Below are positions 19,730-28,508 of a DNA stretch of 64,000 bases, one piece after another (within the stretch, counting starts at the first letter, position 1; each line of letters opens with the position of its first letter). The notes under the pieces are model-generated. The model was given only the letters and a program-made list of their open reading frames with translations. It searched no databases and was not told the DNA's origin. Source of the DNA: Glaesserella australis (GTDB taxonomy: Bacteria > Pseudomonadota > Gammaproteobacteria > Enterobacterales > Pasteurellaceae). The stretch is taken from the NCBI RefSeq assembly GCF_003260095.1, contig NZ_PTPX01000010.1, forward strand, positions 16,842-80,841, written 5' to 3'. Both the position numbers and the translations under genes were made by a program.

Positions 19730-19757
19730 ATTCTGACCTAGCCTTTATCTAAATTAA

Positions 19758-19795
19758 AAGGGCTGAATTCGATATAATGATTGAAATCAGCCCTT
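19758..19795 (-). terminator. Terminator of the mgl operon
   Basis: AAGGGCTGA (19758-19766) pairs with TCAGCCCTT (19787-19795). On the minus strand the stem is followed by TTAATTT. It lies 20 bases past the mglC stop. Confidence 0.75.
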
Positions 19796-19814
19796 AAAGT
19801 AATCAATGAATTAT

Positions 19815-20825
19815 TTATTTTTTCTTCGCATATTTGAGCGAGTCAATCGCTACCGCAAAGATGATAATGCTACCTTTGATGATGTATTGCCAGTATGGGT
19901 TTACGCCGATATAGGTTAAGCCGTAGTTAATAACGGTGAAGATTAATACCCCAGTTACTACACCGATAACTGTACCCACACCACCTGCGAAAGACACACC
20001 ACCCACCACGCAAGCGGCAATCGCATCTAACTCATACATAAAGCCTAAGTTGTTAGTTGCACTACCGATACGACCTGCTTCTAACATACCACCGAATGCG
20101 TAAAAGATACCAGCGATCATATAGATAACCACAAGGTTACGCGCCACGTTTACGCCTGATACTTTCGCAGCTTCTGGGTTACCACCGATAGCGAAGATAT
20201 TTTTACCAAAGCGAGTTTTGTTCCACATAATCCAGACTAGGATAGAAGCAATTGCTGCGTAAATAGTGATATAGGATAGTCTAAAGGTGCCGATTTGGAA
20301 GAAACCTTGTGCAAAGGTAGAGAAGCTTTCATTAAAGCCTGCAATCGGTGATGAACCTACCGCATCATAGTAGAGCGAGTTGATACCGTAGACGATAATC
20401 ATCGTACCCATTGTCGCAATAAACGGCGTTACGTTTAGATAAGCAATGACCAAACCATTTACCAAACCGATAACCGCACCGATAGCACAAACGGTTAAAA
20501 TTACCACTGGAATAGGAATTTCGCCTAAATTTGGGAACACACGGTTCATATTATCCATTGCTTGTAGCATTGTCGCTGCCACAACCGCCGCTAAACCAAC
20601 TTGGCGACCTGCAGATAAGTCCGTCCCTTGTGAGACAAGTAAACCAGCTACCCCTAATGCGATGATCAAGCGGACAGATGATTGGGTTAAAATGTTACTA
20701 AAGTTACGTAAGCTCAAGAAGCTCGGATCTTGAGCGATGATGATGATTAATAAAACTAATAATACGAAGTAAATCGCATTTTGTTTAAGAAAATCTAATG
20801 ATTTAGTTTGAGTGAGACTAGACAT
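19815..20825 (-). CDS. mglC: Galactose/methyl-galactoside ABC transporter permease
   Basis: A 336-aa protein, exactly the usual MglC length, with about 8-10 hydrophobic segments. The conserved blocks LSLRNFSNILTQSSVRLIIALGVAGLLVSQGTDLSAGRQVGLAAVVAATMLQ and GVNVARNLVVIYMIAGIFYAFGGMLEAGRIGSATNNLG identify MglC. It is last in mglB-mglA-mglC, 14 bases after mglA. The complex imports D-galactose and glucose. Confidence 0.96.
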   Translation of the reverse strand: MSSLTQTKSLDFLKQNAIYFVLLVLLIIIIAQDPSFLSLRNFSNILTQSSVRLIIALGVAGLLVSQGTDLSAGRQVGLAAVVAATMLQAMDNMNRVFPNLGEIPIPVVILTVCAIGAVIGLVNGLVIAYLNVTPFIATMGTMIIVYGINSLYYDAVGSSPIAGFNESFSTFAQGFFQIGTFRLSYITIYAAIASILVWIMWNKTRFGKNIFAIGGNPEAAKVSGVNVARNLVVIYMIAGIFYAFGGMLEAGRIGSATNNLGFMYELDAIAACVVGGVSFAGGVGTVIGVVTGVLIFTVINYGLTYIGVNPYWQYIIKGSIIIFAVAIDSLKYAKKK

Positions 20826-20839
20826 AATTCACTTCCTTT

Positions 20840-22357
20840 TTATAAATATTTCGCAGCAAGTTGCAAAATTTCTTCTTGTGAAGTTTTTGCTGTTTCAACA
20901 ATACCTGCAACTTTACCATTACTCATGACTAAAATACGGTCTGTAACCCCAAGTAATTCAGGCATTTCCGATGAAATCATAATGATCCCTTTATCTTTTT
21001 GAGCAAGTTGCATAATGAGCTGATAAATCTCATATTTTGCACCAATATCGATACCACGAGTTGGCTCATCAAGCATCAAAATCTCTGGTTGGGTTAATAA
21101 CCAACGTCCGATAACCACTTTTTGTTGGTTACCACCAGAGAGCGAACCAATATTGGTTTTATGGGATGGTGTTTTTACATTCATTGAATCAATAACCCAC
21201 TGTGTATCGCTTTTCATTTTGGTACTACTGAGTAAGCCAAAAGAGCCGAGATAAGATTTCATATTTGAAATCAACGAGTTAAATTCAATGCTTAAATTTG
21301 CATAGATACCTGTTGAACGGCGCTCTTCGGTTACAAGGGCAAAACCGTTATTAATCGCTTCTAAAGCGGTACGATTTGCCATTTCTTTTCCATGTAACTT
21401 CACAGAGCCTTCTTTGCGTTCACGTACGCCAAAGATTGTTTCAACAATATCGGTACGTTTTGCTCCTACTAAACCTGCAATACCTAAAATTTCACCTTTG
21501 CGTAATTCAAAGTTAATATCTTGAATAGAAGGTTGATTTTTTGCCGTGAGATTTTTCACTTCTAAAATCACTTCTTTCGGTGTATTCGTTTTTGGTGGGA
21601 AACGTTGTGTTAACTCACGTCCAACCATCATAGAGACAATGCCATCCATCGTCGTTTCTTTAACAGGAACAGTATTGATCCATTTACCATCACGCAAGAT
21701 AGTAATTTCATCACAAATTTTGAAAATTTCGTCCATTTTGTGTGAAATATAGATAATTCCACAACCACGATTTTTCAGTTTTTCAATAATTTTGAATAAA
21801 TGTTCAACTTCTTTTTCCGAGAGAGAAGAGGTCGGTTCATCCATAATCACGATTTTGGCATTGTAAGAGAACGCTTTAGCAATTTCGATCATCTGCATTT
21901 GTGATACAGATAAATTTGCCACTTTCTCTTTCGGATCGATGTTGATGTCTAACTCATCAAAGATCGCTTTAGTATCTCGATACATCTTTGCATGATCGAC
22001 AAAAAATCCTTTCAGTGGATAACGACCAAGCCAAAGGTTATCCATCACATTACGTTGACGGACAAGGTTTAATTCTTGGTGAACCATTGAAATTCCATTC
22101 TCTAAGGCTTCTTTAGAGGTTTTGAAATTAACCGGTTTATTTAAAAAGAGAATTTCACCTTCATCTTTAGCATAAATACCAAATAAGCATTTTAGTAAAG
22201 TTGATTTACCAGCACCATTTTCGCCCATTAATGCATGTACAGAATGGGAGCGAACGGTCAAATTAGCGTTATCTAATGCTTTTACACCGGGAAAGGATTT
22301 ACTGACATTCTTCATCGTAAGAAGAATTTCGCTGTGTTGCGGAGTGTGTTCTGTCAT
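20840..22357 (-). CDS. mglA: Galactose/methyl-galactoside ABC transporter ATP-binding protein
   Basis: 505 aa from the ATG at 22357, set by AGGTTGG upstream and by matching the ~506-aa family length; an in-frame ATG at 22399 would add 14 atypical residues. It is a tandem ATPase as in all sugar ABC transporters of this class. The N-half has Walker [10 protein letters not shown], signature [15 protein letters not shown] and Walker [12 protein letters not shown]. The C-half has the degenerate loop GLVGAKRTD, signature LSGGNQQKV and [12 protein letters not shown]. Confidence 0.96.
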   Translation of the reverse strand: MTEHTPQHSEILLTMKNVSKSFPGVKALDNANLTVRSHSVHALMGENGAGKSTLLKCLFGIYAKDEGEILFLNKPVNFKTSKEALENGISMVHQELNLVRQRNVMDNLWLGRYPLKGFFVDHAKMYRDTKAIFDELDINIDPKEKVANLSVSQMQMIEIAKAFSYNAKIVIMDEPTSSLSEKEVEHLFKIIEKLKNRGCGIIYISHKMDEIFKICDEITILRDGKWINTVPVKETTMDGIVSMMVGRELTQRFPPKTNTPKEVILEVKNLTAKNQPSIQDINFELRKGEILGIAGLVGAKRTDIVETIFGVRERKEGSVKLHGKEMANRTALEAINNGFALVTEERRSTGIYANLSIEFNSLISNMKSYLGSFGLLSSTKMKSDTQWVIDSMNVKTPSHKTNIGSLSGGNQQKVVIGRWLLTQPEILMLDEPTRGIDIGAKYEIYQLIMQLAQKDKGIIMISSEMPELLGVTDRILVMSNGKVAGIVETAKTSQEEILQLAAKYL

Positions 22358-22377
22358 ATCCAACCTCATATAAAATA

Positions 22378-22395
22378 GGGGAGGTTTCCCTCCCC
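22378..22395 (-). other. Stem-loop between mglB and mglA
   Basis: GGGGAGG / CCTCCCC perfect 7-bp stem with a GAAA tetraloop on the transcript, in the 54-base gap. It has only a weak T tail (TATTTTAT). Such hairpins commonly protect the 3' end of an abundant binding-protein mRNA or attenuate downstream genes, giving more MglB than MglA/C. Confidence 0.6.
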
Positions 22396-22411
22396 ACACT
22401 ACAACAAATTA

Positions 22412-23404
22412 TTATTTTAAGAATTCAGAAAGGTTATCTTTATCCACGCCGACATAAGGAATACGTAATACTTTCTCTTTCAATTCCCATTTAGTACCTT
22501 CAGCAGGTGCTTTTTCAGCAGCTAGGTTTTTAGAAAGATGAACTACTGCTTTACCTTGGTTCACACCGTCATTTAATACAGTACCAGCAATTTCACCTTT
22601 TTGGATTAATTGAAGCACTTCAGGTAATGCATCTACACCAAAGATAGGTAATTTTTTACCGTGTGCTTTTGCCGCTTCTAATGCACCCATTGCCATGCCA
22701 TCGTTATTTGCGATAACCACTTCAATGCTATTTGCTTTTGAGCTTGATAACCATGCATCTACTTTATCTTTTGCAAGTGCTGCATCCCACATACCTGTGT
22801 CAACAAAGAGTTCTTCTGTCTGAACACCTAGTTTGTTTAATTGTTCAACAGAGTATTTGGTACGTGCTTCAGCATCTGGGTGACCTGGTTCACCTTTTAA
22901 CATCACGTATTGGATTTTACCGTCTTTGTTTAAGTCATAAGCCGGGTTTGCTTTCCAGTGTTTCGCAATTAATTCACCTTGGATTACGCCAGACTCTTGT
23001 GGGTTTGTACCAACATAGTATGCTTTGTCATAGCTACCAATAGCTTTATCACCTGGATCTTTGTTAAAGAATACAACAGGAATACCTTCAGGTTTTGCTT
23101 TACCAATAATGGTTGGAGCTGCAGAAGGGTCTACTAAGTTGATTGCTAACGCTTTAACGCCTTTTGAAATTAATACATCAACTTGGTCGTTTTGGATTGA
23201 TTGTGCATTTTGTGAGTCATTCATTAATAAATCAACGCCACCCACTGCTTTAGCTTCTTTTTCAATCTCTTGGCGCATTAATGACATAAAGTTGTCATCA
23301 TATTTATAGATTGTTACACCAATGCGATCTGCCGCTTGTGCTGTTGATGCGATTGCACCTAAACCTACAGCTAATGCAACTGCACTTAATACTGTTTTTT
23401 TCAT
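22412..23404 (-). CDS. mglB: D-galactose/glucose-binding periplasmic protein
   Basis: A 330-aa protein with a signal peptide ending AQA (residue 24). The mature start [29 protein letters not shown] is the MglB hallmark. The calcium-binding loop DLNKDGKIQ is present. It binds galactose or glucose for MglAC and, in chemotactic species, for Trg. It is the first gene of mglBAC, and AGGAG lies before the ATG. A perfect CRP site and a LacI-family operator lie upstream. Confidence 0.96.
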   Translation of the reverse strand: MKKTVLSAVALAVGLGAIASTAQAADRIGVTIYKYDDNFMSLMRQEIEKEAKAVGGVDLLMNDSQNAQSIQNDQVDVLISKGVKALAINLVDPSAAPTIIGKAKPEGIPVVFFNKDPGDKAIGSYDKAYYVGTNPQESGVIQGELIAKHWKANPAYDLNKDGKIQYVMLKGEPGHPDAEARTKYSVEQLNKLGVQTEELFVDTGMWDAALAKDKVDAWLSSSKANSIEVVIANNDGMAMGALEAAKAHGKKLPIFGVDALPEVLQLIQKGEIAGTVLNDGVNQGKAVVHLSKNLAAEKAPAEGTKWELKEKVLRIPYVGVDKDNLSEFLK

Positions 23405-23463
23405 AATCAGCTCCTATCTGGATTTTTTTGGATTAAGTTTAAATTGTCACTTTGTGAGCAACT

Positions 23464-23513
23464 GACTGAAATTTTACTCCAAAAATAAGCAAAAGAATGT
23501 GATCGCATTCACA
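23464..23513 (-). promoter_or_regulatory. CRP site and promoter of mglBAC
   Basis: TGTGA (23498-23502), six bases, TCACA (23509-23513) is a perfect CRP palindrome. On the minus strand a -10 TAAAAT lies at 23471-23476. A start near 23464 puts the CRP centre at about -41.5 (class II). The same geometry is seen at afuA. Confidence 0.72.
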
Positions 23514-23515
23514 AA

Positions 23516-23531
23516 ATCGCAAACGATTACT
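23516..23531 (-). promoter_or_regulatory. LacI/GalR-family operator upstream of mglB
   Basis: On the minus strand AGTAATCGTTTGCGAT has the LacI-family core TAAnCGnTTnC (GalR/GalS/PurR-like). It sits 3 bases upstream of the CRP box and next to the tmcA stop. GalS/GalR control of mgl is known in enterobacteria; which repressor acts here cannot be read from the window. Confidence 0.45.
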
Positions 23532-25361
23532 TTAATGAACTTTGTGTAAGTCTAAGTTTTGAACAATCTGACGAAGTTGTTGAATCCAAGCCTTTTGATG
23601 TGTAGTAGATTTATCCAATGGCGTTGTAAAAATGTCTCTTAATAAATTTAGTTCTTTTGGGTACATAAAATAAAGGCGCTTTAGGCTAACGTAACAGGCT
23701 ATAAAAGTACGTTGAGTATGAGCAAAACCATGGAGATTGTTTAGATCTTGCTGATCTAGTGATAATTCTCCTTCATTATTTTGGAATAAGGGATAATCTC
23801 GTTGAAATTGTTTATGTGCTTTTTCTACAAAAGTTCTGCCTGGTATCGATGTTGGGTAGAGCATCATCGCACTAGGATAACCACTACTAGCTTCAGCCGT
23901 TGGAGTAATTTGAACAAGTTTAAATCCACAAGATTGCCAAAAATGTAATAATTCTTTAGACATGCCAAAACTTACAGATACAAAATCTACAAGCGGTGAG
24001 ATTTGCAAAATAATTTGCGAAACTAACCGCTTGCCGTAGCCTTGTTGCTGATATTCAGGCTGTACTGCAATTCGTGAAATCCGCACCGATTTTAATAGAC
24101 AGGCTTCGGGTAAATTCCCTTGAAAACAGAGATATTGCGCCACCAAACTCCCTTGCGGACGACGCTCACCACGCCAAATCGCTTGGGTTAATTCGTTATC
24201 TAATTCGCCTTCATTTACTCCCCACGCTCCAGCAATCAATTGATTTCCTTCGGTAATATCAAAATAGTGCTGATTAGGTGCATCAAACAGACGACGTAAA
24301 TCTGTCGGCGTGGTTTTATAATGGGCTTGAGCAAGAAGTTGATAAAATGCAATGCGCCAATCTTGCTCCCCCTGCTTGCGGGGGGAGCTGCCGAAGGCTG
24401 AGAGGGGGAGATCTTCTAATAACAATAACTTACTAACAAAGGTTTCAAGCAAATCATTCTCCCCCCACCTTAACGGCTTACTCAATTCCCACTGCTTTGT
24501 AGAGCGACTTAATCTCGGCAAAAATTTGAGACAAAAACCATGCCCTGTGCCTTCGTAATTTTGGGTCGTGGTAGTCAATACTACTTTCTCAAAATAGTCA
24601 CAAAAGTGTTGCAACATCGGCAAAGGCAAACTTGCGGCTTCATCAATAAACAGCCATTGTTTTGGGGAGATATTCTGCTGTTCGATCATCTGGATTAAGC
24701 GATCAGGAGAAAAAAACGTGACATTGTCGCTTTTTATCCCTTTCCAAAAATTAGGTAGGGCAGAGTGGCTTCTCGCTGTAATTAATACAGAAGCTGTCTT
24801 AGAAATCTGTTCGGCTAATTTGCCCGATAAAGTCGATTTCCCACGCCCACGGGGTGCAAGAATAAAATGAATATCTGCAGGATCAAGCGGTAGGTTATTA
24901 AAGATATTTTGCATTTGTAGGGTGGGTCTTGACCCACCATTTAAATCCAAATCGATAGGTGATGGGTCAAGACCCATCCTACGATTTTTCATTTGCAAAA
25001 AGCCAAACTGCTCAACCAATCCTTTAAAATAACGATAAAAATTCGGTGTCGCTATTGGTTGTTGAGCATTCCAACGTAATGCATCAAAATCCAACTGCTG
25101 TTCTAGGTTTTCCCATTCAGGACAAAGCAAATAGAGCGTGCCATTTTCTTGAATCGTCCCAGCCACAATCGCAAATGCATCCAAATTAAAACAAATGCCG
25201 CCCTTTGCCCGCATATCGTAAATCGTATAGGGGAACTCTTGACCGAGTAATGTTTTAGCATTAGAAAATGGAATGGCGACAGTTTGATTGGGGAGATAAA
25301 TCCCCCCACAAGACAAATGATTTACTTCAGGAAAGTGGTCGATGATAGCGAGATGACGCAT
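23532..25361 (-). CDS. tmcA: tRNA(Met) cytidine acetyltransferase
   Basis: A 609-aa protein. TmcA makes N4-acetylcytidine at the wobble base of elongator tRNA-Met. Walker A APRGRGKST (169-177), the DEA box WLFIDEAASLPLPML, and the GNAT acetyl-CoA block VRISRIAVQPEYQQQGYGKRLV are intact. It is ~60 residues shorter than E. coli TmcA. Two palindromic DNA repeats are embedded in frame: one encodes about residues 127-148, just before Walker A; the other encodes the SSPRKQGEQD stretch. The ATG overlaps the ybeY stop (TAATG), so the genes are translationally coupled. Confidence 0.94.
   Translation of the reverse strand: MRHLAIIDHFPEVNHLSCGGIYLPNQTVAIPFSNAKTLLGQEFPYTIYDMRAKGGICFNLDAFAIVAGTIQENGTLYLLCPEWENLEQQLDFDALRWNAQQPIATPNFYRYFKGLVEQFGFLQMKNRRMGLDPSPIDLDLNGGSRPTLQMQNIFNNLPLDPADIHFILAPRGRGKSTLSGKLAEQISKTASVLITARSHSALPNFWKGIKSDNVTFFSPDRLIQMIEQQNISPKQWLFIDEAASLPLPMLQHFCDYFEKVVLTTTTQNYEGTGHGFCLKFLPRLSRSTKQWELSKPLRWGENDLLETFVSKLLLLEDLPLSAFGSSPRKQGEQDWRIAFYQLLAQAHYKTTPTDLRRLFDAPNQHYFDITEGNQLIAGAWGVNEGELDNELTQAIWRGERRPQGSLVAQYLCFQGNLPEACLLKSVRISRIAVQPEYQQQGYGKRLVSQIILQISPLVDFVSVSFGMSKELLHFWQSCGFKLVQITPTAEASSGYPSAMMLYPTSIPGRTFVEKAHKQFQRDYPLFQNNEGELSLDQQDLNNLHGFAHTQRTFIACYVSLKRLYFMYPKELNLLRDIFTTPLDKSTTHQKAWIQQLRQIVQNLDLHKVH
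24366..24410. repeat. 45-bp GC-rich palindromic repeat inside tmcA
   Basis: CTCCCCC...GGGGGAG forms an internal hairpin (24366-24387) followed by GCTGCCGAAGGCTGAGAGGGGGAG-type sequence. It is much more GC-rich than the gene. The 5-bp sequence ATCTT flanks it directly on both sides (24360-24364 and 24411-24415), like a target duplication. Repeat plus one ATCTT is about 51 bp, a multiple of three. Confidence 0.6.
24917..24982. repeat. 66-bp inverted-repeat element inside tmcA
   Basis: A left arm starting GTAGGGTGGGTCTTG and a right arm ending GACCCATCCTAC match as inverted repeats over 22 bp with two mismatches; each arm is itself palindromic. CATTTG occurs directly on both sides (24912-24917 and 24990-24995), 78 bp apart (26 codons). 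The insert keeps the reading frame and adds a loop before the Walker A motif. Confidence 0.65.
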
Positions 25362-25849
25362 TATTCTTCAATTGTTTTTTCGGCAAGATAAGGATCTTCA
25401 AACCCCAACGCTTGCATAATTTCTGTTTCCAAACTTTCCATTTCTTCCGCTTCTTCATCGGTTAAATGGTCGTAGCCGAGAAGATGCAAAGTGCCGTGAA
25501 TGGCGAGATGTGCCCAATGGGCTTCAAGCGGTTTTTGCTGTTCTTCCGCTTCTTTTTCAACAACTTGACGACAAATAATCAAATCGCCCAACAGCGGTAA
25601 TTCAATCCCTTCAGGCACTTCAAAGGGGAAAGAAAGCACGTTGGTCGGTTTATCTTTGCCACGATAAGTTAAGTTTAAATCGTGACTTTCCGCTTCATCG
25701 ACAATCCGAATGGTGATTTCAGTTTCAGGGTAATCCGCTGTTTTGGCTTCCATTGATAAGGCTTTATCCACCCAGTGCTGAAATTGGGTTTCTGTTGGTA
25801 AACCTTCGCTGTTTTCGCTAGCAATTTGTAAATCGATATATAAATTCAT
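25361..25849 (-). CDS. ybeY: Endoribonuclease YbeY (rRNA maturation)
   Basis: A 162-aa single-domain metalloprotein. The zinc-binding motif [11 protein letters not shown] is intact, preceded by the conserved [14 protein letters not shown] and followed by EAEEMESLE. YbeY acts in 16S rRNA 3' processing and ribosome quality control. The stop overlaps the tmcA ATG; upstream is moaE, 33 bases away with an uptake sequence between. Confidence 0.95.
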   Translation of the reverse strand: MNLYIDLQIASENSEGLPTETQFQHWVDKALSMEAKTADYPETEITIRIVDEAESHDLNLTYRGKDKPTNVLSFPFEVPEGIELPLLGDLIICRQVVEKEAEEQQKPLEAHWAHLAIHGTLHLLGYDHLTDEEAEEMESLETEIMQALGFEDPYLAEKTIEE

Positions 25850-25881
25850 TTTGCAAAAAATTCCTTAAATCAGACCGCTTG

Positions 25882-26334
25882 TTACCACTTATCTGCTGCT
25901 TGTTGATCGCTTTCACGCCCTTCAATCCAACGCTCACCTTGGTTTGTGGTTTCACGTTTCCAAAAAGGTGCTTTGGTTTTGAGGTAGTCCATAATAAATT
26001 CATTGGCGTGGTAGGCATTGCCACGATGAGCCGAGCTAACGCCGACCAACACGATTTCATCGCCGGTGTAAAGTTGTCCGATACGGTGGATTACCGCCAC
26101 ACGTTGCAATTCCCAACGGCTACGGGCTTCATCAACAATCTCTTGCAACGCTTTTTCGGTCATTGCAGGGTAGTGTTCCAAATATAAACCCGATACGCTA
26201 TCGCCCAAATTCATTTCACGCACCTTTCCGACAAATAAGGTCGTGGCTCCAACGGAATGCTGTTCGCTCAACCATTGGTAGATCGCATTTTGATCGAAGG
26301 GATCTTGCTGAACTCGAATTAACGTCTGCTGCAT
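25882..26334 (-). CDS. moaE: Molybdopterin synthase catalytic subunit
   Basis: A 150-aa protein. MoaE with thiocarboxylated MoaD converts cyclic pyranopterin monophosphate into molybdopterin. Typical blocks are GATTLFVGKVREMNLGDSVSGLYLEHYP, VAVIHRIGQLYTGDEIVLVGVSSAHRG and FIMDYLKTKAPFWKRE with the catalytic lysine region. The ATG abuts the moaD stop directly, so the two are co-translated. Confidence 0.96.
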   Translation of the reverse strand: MQQTLIRVQQDPFDQNAIYQWLSEQHSVGATTLFVGKVREMNLGDSVSGLYLEHYPAMTEKALQEIVDEARSRWELQRVAVIHRIGQLYTGDEIVLVGVSSAHRGNAYHANEFIMDYLKTKAPFWKRETTNQGERWIEGRESDQQAADKW

Positions 26335-26580
26335 TTAGCCCCCAGTCACAGGCGGAAAGAACGCCACTTCATCGCCGTCTTTGATTTCGGCGGATAATGG
26401 CGAAATGGTTTGGTTAATCGCAACCAACAATTTTCCTGCTTGCAAGGCTAACGCCCATTTGTCGCCACGTTCGGACAGATGTTGGCGAAGTTGCTCTGCG
26501 GTCGCAAATTCTGCCTTTATCTCTAAACTATCTACGCCCACTAATTCACGGGTTTGGGCGAAAAAGAGTACTTTAATCAT
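26335..26580 (-). CDS. moaD: Molybdopterin synthase sulfur-carrier subunit
   Basis: An 81-aa ubiquitin-fold protein ending in the required Gly-Gly (FFPPVTGG), which is thiocarboxylated to carry sulfur to MoaE. The start MIKVLFFAQTRELVGVDSLEI and the block GDEVAFFPPV are typical. It lies 9 bases after moaC. Confidence 0.95.
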   Translation of the reverse strand: MIKVLFFAQTRELVGVDSLEIKAEFATAEQLRQHLSERGDKWALALQAGKLLVAINQTISPLSAEIKDGDEVAFFPPVTGG

Positions 26581-26589
26581 TCATTTTCC

Positions 26590-27072
26590 TTATTTTGAAA
26601 CGATAAAATCGCCCGATTTCCCACCGCTTTTGCTTAACAAACGCACCTGTTCAATCACCATATCTTTCTGCACCGCTTTACACATATCGTAAATTGTCAG
26701 TGCCGCCACGCTTGCTGCCGTCAAGGCTTCCATTTCCACGCCTGTTTTACCCGAGAGTTTACACAGGCTTTCAATACGGACTTGGTTTGTTTCAGGCAAG
26801 GCTTCAAGCTGCACTTCCACTTTGGAAAGCAGTAACGGGTGGCAAAGCGGAATAAGCTCCCAAGTGCATTTCGCCGCTTGAATACCGGCGATACGAGCAG
26901 TGGCAAATACATCGCCTTTGTGGTGATTGCCCGAAATAATCATTTGCAGGGTTTCAGGGTTCATTCTAACAAAGGCTTCGGCACGTGCTTCGCGAACGGT
27001 ATCTTGTTTCGCAGAAACATCGACCATATTGGCTTCGCCGTTTTGGTTTATGTGGGTGAAGGTGTTGTTCAT
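26590..27072 (-). CDS. moaC: Cyclic pyranopterin monophosphate synthase
   Basis: 160 aa from the ATG at 27072; this start gives [22 protein letters not shown], the conserved MoaC opening, whereas an in-frame ATG at 27111 adds 13 non-conserved residues reaching into the upstream repeat. Motifs [30 protein letters not shown] and [25 protein letters not shown] are intact. MoaC makes cPMP from the MoaA product. moaB is absent from the operon, as in other Pasteurellaceae. Confidence 0.95.
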   Translation of the reverse strand: MNNTFTHINQNGEANMVDVSAKQDTVREARAEAFVRMNPETLQMIISGNHHKGDVFATARIAGIQAAKCTWELIPLCHPLLLSKVEVQLEALPETNQVRIESLCKLSGKTGVEMEALTAASVAALTIYDMCKAVQKDMVIEQVRLLSKSGGKSGDFIVSK

Positions 27073-27101
27073 TGTGTTCTCTGTTTGAAATATAATCAGA
27101 T

Positions 27102-27182
27102 GTAGGGACACACTGCGTGTGTCCGTTAAATATCATCTTTACGCAAAATTAGATTGGGCGGACACACGCAGTGTGTCCCTAC
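27102..27182. repeat. Palindromic repeat element between moaA and moaC
   Basis: Perfect 24-bp inverted repeat: the left arm begins GTAGGGACACACTGCG (27102-27125) and the right arm ends GCAGTGTGTCCCTAC (27159-27182). Each arm is also nearly self-palindromic (GGACACAC / GTGTGTCC). The 81-bp element fills most of the gap after the moaA stop (27186). The arms start and end with GTAGGG/CCTAC, as in the element within tmcA. Confidence 0.75.
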
Positions 27183-27185
27183 GGA

Positions 27186-28205
27186 TTAGCCCCCAATCGA
27201 CGCCAAATTATTCCTTACCCCACTATCCCCAATATGTAAATAGTGATGTTCGCGCTTGCCTTGCAGGGCGGATTTTAATCTGGTTTCTAACTGGAGTTGC
27301 TGTTCGTCCGATTGCAATAAATCTCGTATATCAATGCCTTCTTCGCCGAATAGGCACAAATGCAATTTGCCTAACGCCGAGATACGCAAGCGGTTACAAC
27401 TTGAGCAAAAATTCTTCTCATAAGGCATAATCAAGCCGATTTCCCCCTGATAATCAGGGTGGGCTAACACTTTCGCTGGGCCGTCTGACATCGCTTTGGG
27501 TTGCAACTGCCAACCTTCTTTGGTTAAACGATCCAAAATTGTCTGCCCTGAAAGATGTTGCTGTTGGAAAAAGCTATCCATCTCGCCCGTTTCCATCAGT
27601 TCAATAAACCGCATTTGAATAGGACGATCTTTAATCCAACGCAGAAAATCGTCCAAGCCTTTGGCGGTGTACTGTTTCATCAGAACCGCATTCACTTTGA
27701 CTTTTTTATAGCCGATTTCAAAGGCTCGGTCGATTCCGTTTAAGATCGTGCCGAGTTTATTTTCCCCTGTAATCAGCTGAAATTGACGTGGGTCAAGGCT
27801 ATCCACGCTCACATTTAGGTTCGTAATCCCAGCTTGTTGCCAAAGTGCCACATCTCGCTCCATACGATAACCGTTGGTGGTTAAAGCCACTTGGCGAATA
27901 CCTGCTGTTTGCGACAGGGTATGAGCAATTTCCAAAAAATCCTTGCGTAATGTTGGTTCACCGCCCGTAATACGAATTTTTTCCGTGCCAAGATTGGCAA
28001 AAGCTCTGGCAACACGTTGAATTTCATCGACTTTTAGAAAGGTTTGCTTGTGCGACGGTGGTTGATAACCATCGGGCAAGCAATAGTTACAACGAAAGTT
28101 ACAGACATCGGTAATCGACAGCCGTAAATAAGTGTATTGACGCTGAAAACGGTCGACCAAACTTTGCTCGAACTCGTTCCCAACATTCTTAATCGGGATT
28201 TGCAT
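27186..28205 (-). CDS. moaA: GTP 3',8-cyclase, radical SAM
   Basis: A 339-aa protein. The radical-SAM cluster motif CNFRCNYC (Cys 35, 39, 42) and the C-terminal second cluster ([18 protein letters not shown]) are intact, and it ends in the required Gly-Gly (ASIGG). It catalyses the first step of molybdenum cofactor synthesis. It is first in moaA-moaC-moaD-moaE. The AAAGG ribosome site lies inside the last strand of a MOCO-type riboswitch. Confidence 0.97.
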   Translation of the reverse strand: MQIPIKNVGNEFEQSLVDRFQRQYTYLRLSITDVCNFRCNYCLPDGYQPPSHKQTFLKVDEIQRVARAFANLGTEKIRITGGEPTLRKDFLEIAHTLSQTAGIRQVALTTNGYRMERDVALWQQAGITNLNVSVDSLDPRQFQLITGENKLGTILNGIDRAFEIGYKKVKVNAVLMKQYTAKGLDDFLRWIKDRPIQMRFIELMETGEMDSFFQQQHLSGQTILDRLTKEGWQLQPKAMSDGPAKVLAHPDYQGEIGLIMPYEKNFCSSCNRLRISALGKLHLCLFGEEGIDIRDLLQSDEQQLQLETRLKSALQGKREHHYLHIGDSGVRNNLASIGG

Positions 28206-28331
28206 TTGACACCTTTCTAAGCGTGAGAGGATAGCCGATTTCTCTGCTATCCCTGTGTAATCTTGCGTAATTAATCGATTACAGGCACAGTTTCCATATC
28301 GTCCGACTTAGGAAAACAGGCTAGGGGTCCA
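28206..28331 (-). ncRNA. Candidate molybdenum-cofactor (MOCO) riboswitch of moaA
   Basis: The leader on the minus strand holds CCTAAGTC, GATATGGAAAC, GTGCCTGTAAT...ATTACACAGG, a 7-bp hairpin GGATAGC/GCTATCC, and ends TTAGAAAGGTGTC. A closing helix pairs GGACCCC (28324-28330) with GGTGTC (28208-28213) with one internal mismatch. The same blocks occur at 33720-33839 before torZ. The last strand contains the moaA Shine-Dalgarno (AAAGG, 6 bases before ATG), so folding would hide it: translational control is inferred. MOCO RNAs before moaA are known in gamma-proteobacteria. Confidence 0.78.
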
Positions 28332-28342
28332 AAAATAAAAAG

Positions 28343-28371
28343 ATTGTAGTGATGAACTGAAAATTAAGCAA
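28343..28371 (-). promoter_or_regulatory. Promoter of the moaA operon
   Basis: On the minus strand -35 TTGCTT (28366-28371), 17-base spacer, -10 TACAAT (28343-28348). Transcription from about 28336 would include the whole riboswitch. Confidence 0.6.
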
Positions 28372-28375
28372 GATT

Positions 28376-28404
28376 AAGCGGTATGATTGTTTAATTTAAA
28401 TTCA
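28376..28404 (+). repeat. Left direct repeat flanking cdtABC
   Basis: 29-bp sequence beginning AAGCGGTATGATTGTT; matches 30551-30579 at 26 of 29 positions in the same orientation. It contains an uptake core and lies just beyond the moaA promoter. Confidence 0.75.
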
Positions 28405-28508
28405 TTTCAGATATATATTAATCATAAATTTACTTTTTTGTAAATTTTATTGACTTAAATTGACATTTGAACATAAATTATTCGTTTTTAGTTATTAAGG
28501 AGATAGCA

